From positions 372,001 to 436,000 of the forward strand of contig NZ_JBJXCY010000002.1 of assembly GCF_046159835.1 (NCBI RefSeq): a stretch of 64,000 nucleotides of DNA. Reading direction: 5' to 3'. Positions 1 through 8,409 of the stretch are shown one piece after another (positions within the stretch are counted from its first letter, which is position 1; each line of letters starts with the position of its first letter). This DNA comes from JACKJK01 sp046159835. Lineage in GTDB: Bacteria; Pseudomonadota; Alphaproteobacteria; Rhizobiales; Tepidamorphaceae. The translations under genes and the position numbers were made by a program. The notes under the pieces were generated by a model, which did not search any database, had not been told where the DNA came from, and was given only the letters and a program-made list of their open reading frames with translations.

Positions 1-1
1 A

Positions 2-310
2 TCCGCCCTCATGCGGCAGACGAAGCAGGCGCTGCTCAATGGCGGGATATCGCTGCCCGACGAGGCGCGCGAGGTCATTTTCCCGCAAGGCGTCCCCATC
101 GTGGGCGAACCAAAGAGCCTCCCGGACAAATCTGCATCCCCGGAGAAGCCGGAAACCCTCGACAAGGAAGAAGCCAGCGTCTTGGATGCCGAGGGCGGGC
201 TTGAGAACGAGGACGAAGCCGCCTTGCGCGAGGCGGAAGCGACCGCCAGCCCGGATGAAAAAGAGAACCTGCTGACGTCGAAGCCTTCGGGAGAAACCCC
301 GCAAGAATGA
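2..310 (+). CDS. C-terminal end of a probable MscS-family mechanosensitive channel (5' truncated)
   Basis: The reading frame is already open at base 2, so the gene begins before the window; the ATG at 11 is probably internal. The first ~30 residues end in a pattern like the C-terminus of small-conductance mechanosensitive channels, where a last helix is followed by a proline/phenylalanine turn (here VIFPQGVPIV). A ~65-residue tail rich in Glu, Asp, Pro and Lys follows and looks disordered. The stop codon overlaps the next start by four bases (ATGA), so the two genes are probably co-translated. The family call rests on one short segment and could be wrong. Confidence 0.5.
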   Translation, partial: SALMRQTKQALLNGGISLPDEAREVIFPQGVPIVGEPKSLPDKSASPEKPETLDKEEASVLDAEGGLENEDEAALREAEATASPDEKENLLTSKPSGETPQE

Positions 311-1029
311 ATGACCTGATGCATATGCCAGAGTTTCTTCCCGGTGCCGTGTTCAGCGGCATCGTGACCGCAACGCTCGTCATCGTGCTGCGCGCGCGCG
401 CCGGCATGCCGCGGCTGGCGCTGTGGAAGCTGTTCCTGGCAGGCGTCGCCGGCGCATTTGTCGTCCCGTGGACAATCCGAATATTCGCAACCGCATGGGG
501 CGCGACGCCGGGTCTGCCTGCCCTGCCTTTCATCTCGTTCGACCAGGTATTCATCGGCGCGCTGATCGTCATTTTCCTGCTGGCGCTCGGCAACAAGCCA
601 AGCGGCAAGCCGCGCGTCAAATGGTGGACCGGGCTGGCAGCGGGCGTCTTCATCGCAGCCCTTCTGCCGAGTGCGCTCTTTTATGCGACCGGCGCGTACC
701 AGCGCTCGTCGCTGCGGCCCGACGTGAACCAGTGCACCAGCGGCATGCTGGGCGAGGTACAGCCGCGCTCGGTCACCAACACCTGCGATGAGCCGATCAC
801 GGTCGGGATGTGTTTGCCCGGCGAGGTGAACCCTGCGGTTTGTTCGCAGACGAAGACGATTGCACCCGGCGAAACCGCCGCGTTCGAACCCGGCGACGCG
901 CGGCTGTCGTCCCTGCCCTCCAACCTCAACGGATTGACGGTGGTCGCCTGCCGACCGCCCACGCGCCCCTCGCGCATGGGCACCACGATCGGTCGTGGTT
1001 ACGAGGGCGTCTGCCTGCCGCCGGAATGA
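307..1029 (+). CDS. Membrane protein with a cysteine-rich C-terminal domain, function unknown
   Basis: A 240-residue protein I do not recognise. About four hydrophobic segments fill the first half (roughly residues 12-30, 42-60, 78-94 and 106-126). The remaining ~110 residues are soluble and hold six cysteines in short spaced pairs (QC, NTC, GMC, AVC, VAC, GVC), which suggests up to three disulfides on the periplasmic side; that is inference. It starts inside the stop codon of the channel-like gene, so a joint role in envelope or osmotic physiology is possible. It converges on the DASS permease with only 16 bases between the stops. Confidence 0.7.
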   Translation: MNDLMHMPEFLPGAVFSGIVTATLVIVLRARAGMPRLALWKLFLAGVAGAFVVPWTIRIFATAWGATPGLPALPFISFDQVFIGALIVIFLLALGNKPSGKPRVKWWTGLAAGVFIAALLPSALFYATGAYQRSSLRPDVNQCTSGMLGEVQPRSVTNTCDEPITVGMCLPGEVNPAVCSQTKTIAPGETAAFEPGDARLSSLPSNLNGLTVVACRPPTRPSRMGTTIGRGYEGVCLPPE

Positions 1030-1045
1030 TCTGACGCACCGCGCC

Positions 1046-2830
1046 TCACAGCGGGAAGAACCAGCTGATCGCGAAGACCGAGGCCAGTCCGACGATAACG
1101 TTCATCGGGATGCCGATCTTCAAGAAGTCCGTGAAGCGGTAGTTGCCCGCGCCATAGACCAGCGTGTTGGTCTGGTAGCCAATTGGGGTGGCGAAGCTGG
1201 CGCTCGCGGCAAACATCACGGCAACCGCGAAGGGCCGCGGATCTACTCCGATTTGCGTTGCAAGCGAGATGACGACGGGGGTCAGCACGACGGCCACTGC
1301 GTTGTTGGTGACGATCTCGGTCAGCACCGACGCGATGAAATAGACCACCAGCAGCGTGACGAAGGGCGGCATGCCCTGGAAGTACGGTGCGATTGCCGTC
1401 ACCAGCAGTTCCACCGCGCCCGTCGCCTGCAGCCCGGCCCCGATGATGAGCATCGAGAAGATCAGCACAAGAATCGATCCGTCGATGGACTGCCACGCCT
1501 CGTCGCTGTCGATGCAGCGCGTCAGCAGGATCAGCGCAACGCCGACCAGCGCCAGCAATCCGACGGGCATCACATCAAGGGCGGCGAGTGCAACGATGCC
1601 GATGAGCACGCCAACGGCCAACGGCGCGTGGTGACGGCGATAGGCGCGCGCCACCGGTTGGGTGATCGAAACCACGTCGCCGGACCGCGCCAGCTCTTCG
1701 AACCCTTCGGACGTCCCTTCCAGCAGCAGCTTGTCGGACGGGCGCAGCCGCACGCTCGACAGGTCCGATCCCGCGATGTGGTTGGCACGGTGCGCACCGA
1801 GCACCCGAACCCCGGCACGACGTCCAAGCGCGAGGTCGGCGATGCGCGTGCCGGTGTGGTTGCGTGACGGGGTGACGATCGCCTCCGCGATGCGCAGGTC
1901 GGCTTCCGGGTCCGGCTCCATGACCTGTCGCAGGCCGACACGCAATCCGGGAATCTCGGCTAGCGTCAGCAGTTCCGACGTTGTCGCCAGTACGATCAGC
2001 ACGTCGCCCTTGGCAAGCACCCGTTCGTCCAGTTCGCTGCGCTCGATGACGCCGCCGCGCCGCACGCCGGTGACGCGCAGTCCCGGCTGCTGGAATTCAG
2101 ACAGTTCGCCCAGAGGCTGGTCCACGCCCTTGAAAGACGGGCGCACCAGAACCTCCGACAGGTAGTCGCTGTCGCCGTTGTCGGTGCCCACACCTTCCTG
2201 CCGGCGGTCGGGCAGCAGAAAGCGTCCGAGCAGCAGCAAGGTCAGCCCGCCGACCACCACGGTAAAGATGCCGACCGGCGCGATCTCGAAGATCGAGAAG
2301 GCCTCGAGCCCGTTCTGCCGGGCGATACCGTCGACGAGGATGTTGGTCGACGTGCCGATCAGCGTGCAAGTACCGCCGAGGATGGAGAGATAGGAGAGCG
2401 GGATCAGCATCCGCGTCGGCGCGATGTCGAGGTTCTGCGCCAGCTTGATGATGATGGGGATGAGAACCAGCACCACCGGCGTGTTGTTCATGAATGCCGA
2501 GGCGGTGATCGTCGCCAGCAGGAAGACTGACACCGCGAGAACCGGGCGGTTGGTCGCCTGCTCCACGATGAAGTTCGCCAACGCATCCAGCAGGCCGGTG
2601 CGCACCAGCGCGCCGGAGACGACAAACATCGCGCCGATGGTGATCGGGGCCGGGTTGGAGAACGAGGCCATGACCTCCTCGCTCGGGATCAGTCCGAGAA
2701 CGATGAAGAGCGCTGCGGCGCCTGCCGCCACCACCTCCGGCGGGTAGCGTTCCCATGCGAATGCGACGAAGAGGATTGCGAGAATGCCCAGCGCGATGAT
2801 GGGCGCGTGCGACCCGACGATGTCTGCCAC
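1046..2830 (-). CDS. SLC13/DASS-family permease with two central TrkA-C (RCK_C) domains
   Basis: A 594-residue inner-membrane protein. Hydrophobic helices fill residues 1-210 and 400-594, and a soluble centre (about 215-395) holds two TrkA-C-like modules. The asparagine-rich MNNTPVV motif with IGTSTNI in the first half, and TNNAVAV with GYQTNT in the second, are the paired sodium/substrate signatures of the divalent anion:sodium symporter fold. Likely substrates are sulfate or dicarboxylates, but the sequence does not decide. The start is GTG at 2830, preceded by a strong purine-rich Shine-Dalgarno (GGGGGAG). Family members of this long form are usually 580-610 residues. Confidence 0.88.
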   Translation of the reverse strand: MADIVGSHAPIIALGILAILFVAFAWERYPPEVVAAGAAALFIVLGLIPSEEVMASFSNPAPITIGAMFVVSGALVRTGLLDALANFIVEQATNRPVLAVSVFLLATITASAFMNNTPVVLVLIPIIIKLAQNLDIAPTRMLIPLSYLSILGGTCTLIGTSTNILVDGIARQNGLEAFSIFEIAPVGIFTVVVGGLTLLLLGRFLLPDRRQEGVGTDNGDSDYLSEVLVRPSFKGVDQPLGELSEFQQPGLRVTGVRRGGVIERSELDERVLAKGDVLIVLATTSELLTLAEIPGLRVGLRQVMEPDPEADLRIAEAIVTPSRNHTGTRIADLALGRRAGVRVLGAHRANHIAGSDLSSVRLRPSDKLLLEGTSEGFEELARSGDVVSITQPVARAYRRHHAPLAVGVLIGIVALAALDVMPVGLLALVGVALILLTRCIDSDEAWQSIDGSILVLIFSMLIIGAGLQATGAVELLVTAIAPYFQGMPPFVTLLVVYFIASVLTEIVTNNAVAVVLTPVVISLATQIGVDPRPFAVAVMFAASASFATPIGYQTNTLVYGAGNYRFTDFLKIGIPMNVIVGLASVFAISWFFPL

Positions 2831-2966
2831 CGACGAACTCCCCCGGCCAAGTGCCGATGCCTTGAGTCACGCCGCAAAGGTCGACGCATCGATGAACGGG
2901 AATCCGTGACCAAGGTTCCGGGTCGGCCATGGCGTATTTTTCAGGTTGCTTCGGTGATCCGGCCCG

Positions 2967-3605
2967 TCAGCGACGGGCGGGCTGTCGACGCCGTGTCGGG
3001 ACGGCCCAACGGCGCAGATCGAGCACCGCCCTGGCCATTGCCGCGATGACGGCAGCACAGATCACCGCCTTGGAAATGGTGCCCATCGTGCCCTGGATCA
3101 GCCAGGCATGGATGACACTGCCGACCGCGATGATAATCGCGAAAGCCGTATGCGCGAGCCGCCAGATACCGGGGCGGATCCGCAGCCGTTGGCGCAGTGC
3201 CGCGAGCGCGGCGGCAGCGAACACCGCCCACATGGCGATGACGCCCCATGCGGAGAACGGCGTCGGCGAGGTGAAGGTCAGCGCGTCGATGACGTCAGGC
3301 GGGCTGGTGATCCAGAGCCCCGCGACATGCACAAAGACGGCAGTCACGAGGCCTGCGCCGACGAAACGATGAACGCGCCGCCCCTTGAGCAGCGGCAGGC
3401 CGGGAAGATACCCACCGGCAAGAAGCGGCTGGACGAGTACGAGCGAGATGGCGACAACGCCCGCAAGGCTGGCCGCGATATAGACAGGCTGCCGCCACGC
3501 CATCAGCGGGCTGGCCGCCGCGATGACGAACGGCACGCCGATGACAAGCGCCAGCGCGGCCCAGATCAGCAGGCCGCGCCATCGACTGCCGGACGATATC
3601 TCCAC
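2967..3605 (-). CDS. Ferric-reductase-like / cytochrome b-type transmembrane protein
   Basis: A 212-residue protein with about six membrane segments and histidines inside them (RRVHRFVG, VFVHVAG, RLAHTAF, VIHAWLI). Their spacing is that of the ferric-reductase-like/YedZ heme-binding fold, with pairs of histidines on two helices able to hold one or two hemes. It starts with GTG five bases after the stop of the Tat-exported dioxygenase-like gene, so the two are almost certainly one operon. That suggests electron delivery to a periplasmic partner (inference). The basic C-terminal tail is probably cytoplasmic. Confidence 0.75.
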   Translation of the reverse strand: MEISSGSRWRGLLIWAALALVIGVPFVIAAASPLMAWRQPVYIAASLAGVVAISLVLVQPLLAGGYLPGLPLLKGRRVHRFVGAGLVTAVFVHVAGLWITSPPDVIDALTFTSPTPFSAWGVIAMWAVFAAAALAALRQRLRIRPGIWRLAHTAFAIIIAVGSVIHAWLIQGTMGTISKAVICAAVIAAMARAVLDLRRWAVPTRRRQPARR

Positions 3606-3610
3606 GATGC

Positions 3611-4132
3611 TCAGGCGGGCTGAAGGACGAAGTCCGCGTGCAGCGTCGTTTCGCTGGCACTGGACATGACCGGGCGAAGGAAAACGGTCTCAAACGTTCC
3701 CCCGCCAAACGCTTCGTCCTGTTCGGCGTCATATGCCAGATGACCGTGCGGCTGGCCGAAGGTCGGAACGATCTGCGGCATGTCCATCTGGAAGGTGCCG
3801 TCCGCAGCCGTCAGCGTCGCGCCGTGGCTGCGCTGGTCGCGCTCGTTGCCCTCGGTCGTGTGGGCCCAGATCTGGATGCGCATGCCGGGAAGCGGCGCGC
3901 CATCGCCAGCACGGCGCACGGTGCCCGTCATCATGAAGCCGCCACCACCGATGCGCTCCATGACCGGCGCGCCGGGATGGTAGTTGTTGGCACCGCCGCG
4001 CATGGTCGGGGTGGGCGCTAGTCCGGCTGCCTGCGCGGGCAGCAGCAGGCCGGTGCGGGCCGTGAGCAGCGCACCGACAGCAGTCGCGCCTGTGGCGAGG
4101 ACATGTCGGCGTGTCTTGAGCGTGCGGTTCAT
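3611..4132 (-). CDS. Tat-exported intradiol ring-cleavage dioxygenase-like protein, probable ligand loss
   Basis: A 173-residue protein starting at ATG 4132, chosen because AGGACA lies 6-10 bases upstream and a twin-arginine signal (TRRHVLATG) follows. The mature part has the beta-sandwich pattern of intradiol dioxygenases: GxPLPGMRIQIW, then ATLTAADGTFQ, then a histidine pair in QPHGHLAY matching the HxH iron ligands of protocatechuate 3,4-dioxygenase. The two tyrosinate ligands expected after the IW segment and shortly before HxH are not visible; Asn/Glu and Val/Pro/Thr/Phe occupy those stretches. It may be non-catalytic or have an altered metal site. First gene of an operon with the ferric-reductase-like protein. 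Confidence 0.72.
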   Translation of the reverse strand: MNRTLKTRRHVLATGATAVGALLTARTGLLLPAQAAGLAPTPTMRGGANNYHPGAPVMERIGGGGFMMTGTVRRAGDGAPLPGMRIQIWAHTTEGNERDQRSHGATLTAADGTFQMDMPQIVPTFGQPHGHLAYDAEQDEAFGGGTFETVFLRPVMSSASETTLHADFVLQPA

Positions 4133-4277
4133 TTCACTTGTCCTGTCGGTCGGTCGCCGGATGCACTTGAGTGGCATCGGCGCTCGCAATCATGCTGTTC
4201 GATATGCACCGATAAATATGGCGCGCAGCCGGCATGTAAGCCCGGACTCACGGCTTCGTGATTGCGTTTCGCCCCTG

Positions 4278-5603
4278 TCAGGCAAGGCCCGACAGCTTTA
4301 CCACGACACCGGCCACCCCGCAGACCAGCAACGTGACCGCCATGCCGGTGCGCAGCCAGAAGACGAGCACGAAGGCGAATACCGAAAGCGCCAGCATCCA
4401 CACATTGAGGCTTGAAAGGTCCGGCCACGACATGTCGACAGGCCCGGCCTCCATCGTGCCGACGCGGGCGAACAGCGCGTGGACCGCGAACCAGACGGCA
4501 AGGTTCAGGACCACGCCGACCACGGCGGCGGTGATCGCGGACAGTGCCGCCGACAGGCGTTGGTTGGCGCGCAGTCGCTCCATGTACGGCGCGCCGAGGA
4601 ATATCCACAGGAAGCAGGGAATGAACGTGACCCACGTGGTGAGGAATGCGCCAAGCACCGCCCCGCCGACAGGAGGCAACGCCCCGGCATCGCGGAAGCC
4701 AGCCAGCGACCCGACGAAGGTCAGCACCAGCACCAGCGGACCCGGCGTGGTCTCGGCAAGCGCCAGCCCGTCCAGCATCTCGCCGGGGTTGAGCCAGGCG
4801 TAGGTTTCCACCGCCTGCTGCGCCACGTAGGCAAGCACGGCATAGGCACCGCCGAAGGTGACCACCGCCATCTTCGACATGAAGGCCGACAGCGGCACGA
4901 AGACGCTGTCGAAGCCGAGCGCCAGCCCCGCCAGCAGGACGGGAGCAGCCCACAGCGCGCCGAACAGGACGATCAACCGCACGCCGCGCGCGAAGCTTGG
5001 TTGCACGGGGGATGCCTGCTCATCCTCGTCCACCGGCTTTTTCGGAAACAGGTCCGACAGGAAGAACCCGATAAGCGCCGCCGCCAGAACAATGAGCGGG
5101 AACGGCACCGAGAAGACGTAGATGGCGATGAAGGCCGCCCCGGCCAGAAGCCACGACAGCGGGATCTTCAGCGCGCGCGAGGCAATCTTCATCAGCGCCT
5201 GCACGACAATCGCCAGAACCGCAGCCTTCAGCCCGAAGAACAGTACGGGAATGAAGGCGGTGTCCTGAAACAGCGCGTAGGCGAGCGCCAGCGCGAGGAT
5301 CACGAAGAAGCCGGGGATAATGAACAGCGCGCCCGCCGCGATGCCGCCGCGCCAGCCATGCAGCAGCCAGCCGACATAAGTCGCAAGCTGCATCGCTTCC
5401 GGCCCGGGCAGCAGCATGCAGAAGTTGAGCGCATGCAGGAATCGCGGCTCGGAAATCCAGCGCTTCTCGTCCACCACCACCCGGTGCATGAGCGCGATCT
5501 GTCCCGCCGGTCCGCCGAAGGATAGCAGACCGATCTTCGCCCAGGCCGCGAGCGCCTCGGAGAAGCTCGGGGCGGGAACGCTCCGTTGTGTCGTGTCGGT
5601 CAT
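4278..5603 (-). CDS. chrA: Chromate transporter, long two-domain form
   Basis: A 441-residue inner-membrane protein of the CHR family, which exports chromate. The N-terminal half carries the family signature FGGPAGQIALMHR and CMLLPGPEAMQLATYVG; the C-terminal half repeats it as VTFGGAYAVLAYV and ETTPGPLVLVLTFVG. This makes it a long-chain member with two antiparallel homologous domains joined by a charged linker near residues 190-205. The start ATG overlaps the stop of the upstream rhodanese-ChrB gene by four bases (ATGA). Together they form a compact chromate-response operon on the minus strand. Confidence 0.93.
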   Translation of the reverse strand: MTDTTQRSVPAPSFSEALAAWAKIGLLSFGGPAGQIALMHRVVVDEKRWISEPRFLHALNFCMLLPGPEAMQLATYVGWLLHGWRGGIAAGALFIIPGFFVILALALAYALFQDTAFIPVLFFGLKAAVLAIVVQALMKIASRALKIPLSWLLAGAAFIAIYVFSVPFPLIVLAAALIGFFLSDLFPKKPVDEDEQASPVQPSFARGVRLIVLFGALWAAPVLLAGLALGFDSVFVPLSAFMSKMAVVTFGGAYAVLAYVAQQAVETYAWLNPGEMLDGLALAETTPGPLVLVLTFVGSLAGFRDAGALPPVGGAVLGAFLTTWVTFIPCFLWIFLGAPYMERLRANQRLSAALSAITAAVVGVVLNLAVWFAVHALFARVGTMEAGPVDMSWPDLSSLNVWMLALSVFAFVLVFWLRTGMAVTLLVCGVAGVVVKLSGLA

Positions 5604-6433
5604 GCGCCTGCCGCCTTGGATGGCCAGTTGTGCGTTTCACCGCGACCATCGCGGCACCACAGGTAGAGCGCATCATACAACGCCAACCCGCTTTCCGTCT
5701 GTTCGATATCGTCGTGAAACCTGTGCGACAGGCCGAGTGAAAACGCCAGCAGCCCGGCTGCTTCCGGTACCGTCTCCAGCCGTGCGGTGTCTGCACCGCG
5801 CACGATACGGGCGAGACAACGCAGCGCCGGCGTCGTGAGAGCGAACGCATCGATCATCGTGTCGAAGGTGGAGCCCTCGCCGCGACGGCTGAAGGCCACG
5901 TTCTCTATGTCGAAGGGCGTTGCGCCGAACCGTTCGGCGACGCCGAGCACCTCTTCGGGCGCAACGAAGAGGACGACAGCATGCGGGTCGACAAACCTGC
6001 GGATCAGCCAGGGACAAGCCACGCCGTCGATCTTCGGCCGGGCCCGCGTGACCCACAGCGTTGATCCATCGGCCCGGGGCGGCGGAACGATGCCGGCCGG
6101 GACCATCGGCAGGTCAGCCGCCGCCCAGCCGACCCGCCCGCCCTGCAGCGTGCATGCCGGAATGCCGCGATGCCGCAGATGCGCGGCGACGCCCTCGCTC
6201 AGCTTCTTTCCCTTGTGGCAGGCAACGACCACGCGGCGGCCTCCCGGATCATGGATGTGGCCGTCCGCAGCGTCCGCGAAAGGAATGGTAATGCTGGAGG
6301 GGATCCGTCGCGGGTCCTCGGCGAAATCGTCTGGCAAGCAGACGTCGATCACCAGAGGGGCATGTCCCGTCCCGATCAATCGGAACAGGTCATCGGCAGA
6401 AATGGATGTGGAGGTCGGCAGAACCTCAGGCAT
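5600..6433 (-). CDS. Rhodanese domain fused to chromate-resistance (ChrB C-terminal) domain
   Basis: A 277-residue protein from ATG 6433, selected because GGGAG stands ten bases upstream; an upstream ATG in another frame stops at once. Residues ~10-110 form a rhodanese module with a probable catalytic Cys72 (VVVACHKGKK). Residues ~125-270 match the Chrome_Resist domain: WVTRARPKIDGVACPWLIRR, then FGATPFDIENV, TFDTMIDAF, RIVRGADT and ALYLWCRDGRGETHNW. ChrB proteins sense chromate and regulate chrA or support resistance. Here the usual N-terminal half is replaced by a rhodanese, hinting at a sulfur-relay or thiol-redox role (inference). Translationally coupled to chrA. Confidence 0.88.
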   Translation of the reverse strand: MPEVLPTSTSISADDLFRLIGTGHAPLVIDVCLPDDFAEDPRRIPSSITIPFADAADGHIHDPGGRRVVVACHKGKKLSEGVAAHLRHRGIPACTLQGGRVGWAAADLPMVPAGIVPPPRADGSTLWVTRARPKIDGVACPWLIRRFVDPHAVVLFVAPEEVLGVAERFGATPFDIENVAFSRRGEGSTFDTMIDAFALTTPALRCLARIVRGADTARLETVPEAAGLLAFSLGLSHRFHDDIEQTESGLALYDALYLWCRDGRGETHNWPSKAAGA

Positions 6434-6633
6434 GCGACCGCATCTCCCGTCAATCAGGAGCCTGCGCGATGCTTGGGCATAAAGCCTGTGTTGGGGAGAC
6501 CGCGTCGATCCCCGCACCGCCATCGTCGAGCCGATTGCATGCCCGTGTCAATAACGGTCGGCGCGCGAAACCGTGAAGCACCTGACTGTCTTGCTGCTAC
6601 CCGCCGGCAAACCCTTGCGCTAGTGTCCCGCCA
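6434..6633. promoter_or_regulatory. Divergent intergenic region between the chromate operon and the cyclase gene
   Basis: About 200 bases separate the two divergent starts, so both promoters must lie here. No convincing -35/-10 pair or clear inverted repeat stands out, and no small ORF has a good ribosome site. The cyclase ATG at 6634 itself lacks a strong Shine-Dalgarno. Confidence 0.4.
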
Positions 6634-8409
6634 ATGGACGCAGCAAGCCCAACCACCACGCCCCCTCAACGCATAAGGCGTTGGTTTTCCGGCATCTCGA
6701 AACAGCGCCTGCGCATCGCAACCGGGCTGGTGCTGTTTGCCTTTGTCGCCACGCATCTGGCCAACCACGCGCTCGGTCTCGTCTCCATCGCGACGATGGA
6801 AGAGGTACGCGACGTGCGCATCTGGTTCACGCGCTCGTGGCTCGGCACCGGCATCCTGCTGGCCTCCGCGCTCATCCACATGGTGCTCGGCATCACCAAG
6901 TTCCTGCAGCGGCAGACATGGCGCATCCGCTTCGGCGAGTTGCTGCAACTGGCCTTCGGCCTGCTGATCCCGCTGCTGCTGTTTCGCCACGTCATCGGCA
7001 CGCGCATCGTTCACGAGCTCTACGGCGTCGATGACGACTACATCTACGCGCTCTTCGCCATGTGGCCGGGGGAAGCGTTGCGGCAGGCGCTGCTGATCCT
7101 GCTCGTCTGGGTGCACGGCATCATTGGGATGCACGTCTGGCTGCGGATGAAGCCGTGGTACCCGCGCTGGCAACCGGTGCTGGGCATGTCGGCGGCCATG
7201 CTTCCGGTGCTGTCCTTCGCGGGCTTTGCGGTCGGCGGGCGCGAGGTGCGCCAGCACTACACGTTCTCATCACCCATGACGCAGGCGAACGTCGCCGACG
7301 CCTACGTGCTGATGGACGTGGCGCTGTGGAGCTACGCAGGCCTGCTGCTGGCGCTCGTCGCCTTCCGCATGGCGCGCGACTGGTACGGGCGCTTCCATCC
7401 GCGTGTGCGCATTTCCTATGTCGACGGTCCGACGGTCACCTGCCACCACGGCCCGACATTGCTGGAAATGAGCCACGCCTACGGCATCCCCCACGCCTCC
7501 ATCTGCGGCGGGCGCGGGCGCTGCTCCACTTGCCGCGTGCGCATCGTCGAGGGCGCGGATTCCCTGCCCCCGCCCGGCGAGACGGAGGCCCGCGTGCTGC
7601 GCCGCGTTGGCGCTGCGGGCAACGTGCGCCTCGCCTGTCAGCTTCGCCCGGCGAGCGACCTGACAGTCGCGCCCTTGCTGCCGGCTCAGCGCGCGCTCGT
7701 TGACGAGGCAGCCCGGCCAGATGCGTTCCGCTGGGGCGTGGAGCGCAACGTCACCATCATGTTCACCGACATTCGCGGCTTCACCAAGCTAACCGAGCAC
7801 AGCCTCGCCTACGACATCGTCTTTATCCTCAACATGTATCTCGGGCGCATGAGCGAGGCGGTGATCGATGAGGGCGGCTATGTCGACAAGTTCATGGGCG
7901 ACGGGTTGATGGCGATCTTCGGCATGAATGGCGAGCCCGGCAGTGGCGCATTGGAGGCCCTGAAGGCGGCGCGCGCCATGAGCGGCATTCTGGAAGGCCT
8001 GAACCATTCGCTGAGCGGCCAGCTCGACGAGCCCTTGCGCATCGGCATCGGGCTCGACACCGGTCCTGCCGTGCTGGGCCGCATCGGCGCTGCCCGCAAC
8101 CACGACGCGGGCAACCGCATTTCAGCGCTCGGCGACACGGTGAACACCGCCAGCCGCGTGGAATCTGCAAGCAAGGAACTCGCCGCACAGCTCGTCTTCA
8201 CCGAGGCGACACGCCAGGCAGCTGGATTGACCGTGGGAGACGAGCACGCACGCGAGGTGTCGTTGCGCGGCAAGGCGGAGCCAGTGCGCGTCTATTCCTT
8301 CGAACGGGCATTGAAGCTGGCATTGCCCGGCGACGACGCCGCAGCGCGCAAGGCCGACAAGGTCCCGAAACGGAAGAAATCCCGAAAGCCGACGGAAACC
8401 GCGACCTAG
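6634..8409 (+). CDS. Membrane-bound adenylyl cyclase (class III) with a [2Fe-2S] ferredoxin domain
   Basis: A 591-residue three-part protein. Residues ~20-260 form six or so membrane helices with several histidines (THLANH, LIHMVLG, RHVIGTRIVH), resembling a di-heme cytochrome b or succinate dehydrogenase anchor. Residues ~265-355 are a plant-type ferredoxin with C291-x5-C297-x2-C300-x34-C335. Residues ~370-560 are a class III cyclase: metal aspartates D379 (FTDIRGF) and D423 (FMGDG), adenine-specifying K419 and D501, and transition-state N504 and R508. All catalytic residues are present, so cAMP production is expected. The layout implies control by redox state or quinone pool (inference). 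A Lys-rich tail ends the protein; its stop overlaps the convergent extensin gene. Confidence 0.9.
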   Translation: MDAASPTTTPPQRIRRWFSGISKQRLRIATGLVLFAFVATHLANHALGLVSIATMEEVRDVRIWFTRSWLGTGILLASALIHMVLGITKFLQRQTWRIRFGELLQLAFGLLIPLLLFRHVIGTRIVHELYGVDDDYIYALFAMWPGEALRQALLILLVWVHGIIGMHVWLRMKPWYPRWQPVLGMSAAMLPVLSFAGFAVGGREVRQHYTFSSPMTQANVADAYVLMDVALWSYAGLLLALVAFRMARDWYGRFHPRVRISYVDGPTVTCHHGPTLLEMSHAYGIPHASICGGRGRCSTCRVRIVEGADSLPPPGETEARVLRRVGAAGNVRLACQLRPASDLTVAPLLPAQRALVDEAARPDAFRWGVERNVTIMFTDIRGFTKLTEHSLAYDIVFILNMYLGRMSEAVIDEGGYVDKFMGDGLMAIFGMNGEPGSGALEALKAARAMSGILEGLNHSLSGQLDEPLRIGIGLDTGPAVLGRIGAARNHDAGNRISALGDTVNTASRVESASKELAAQLVFTEATRQAAGLTVGDEHAREVSLRGKAEPVRVYSFERALKLALPGDDAAARKADKVPKRKKSRKPTETAT

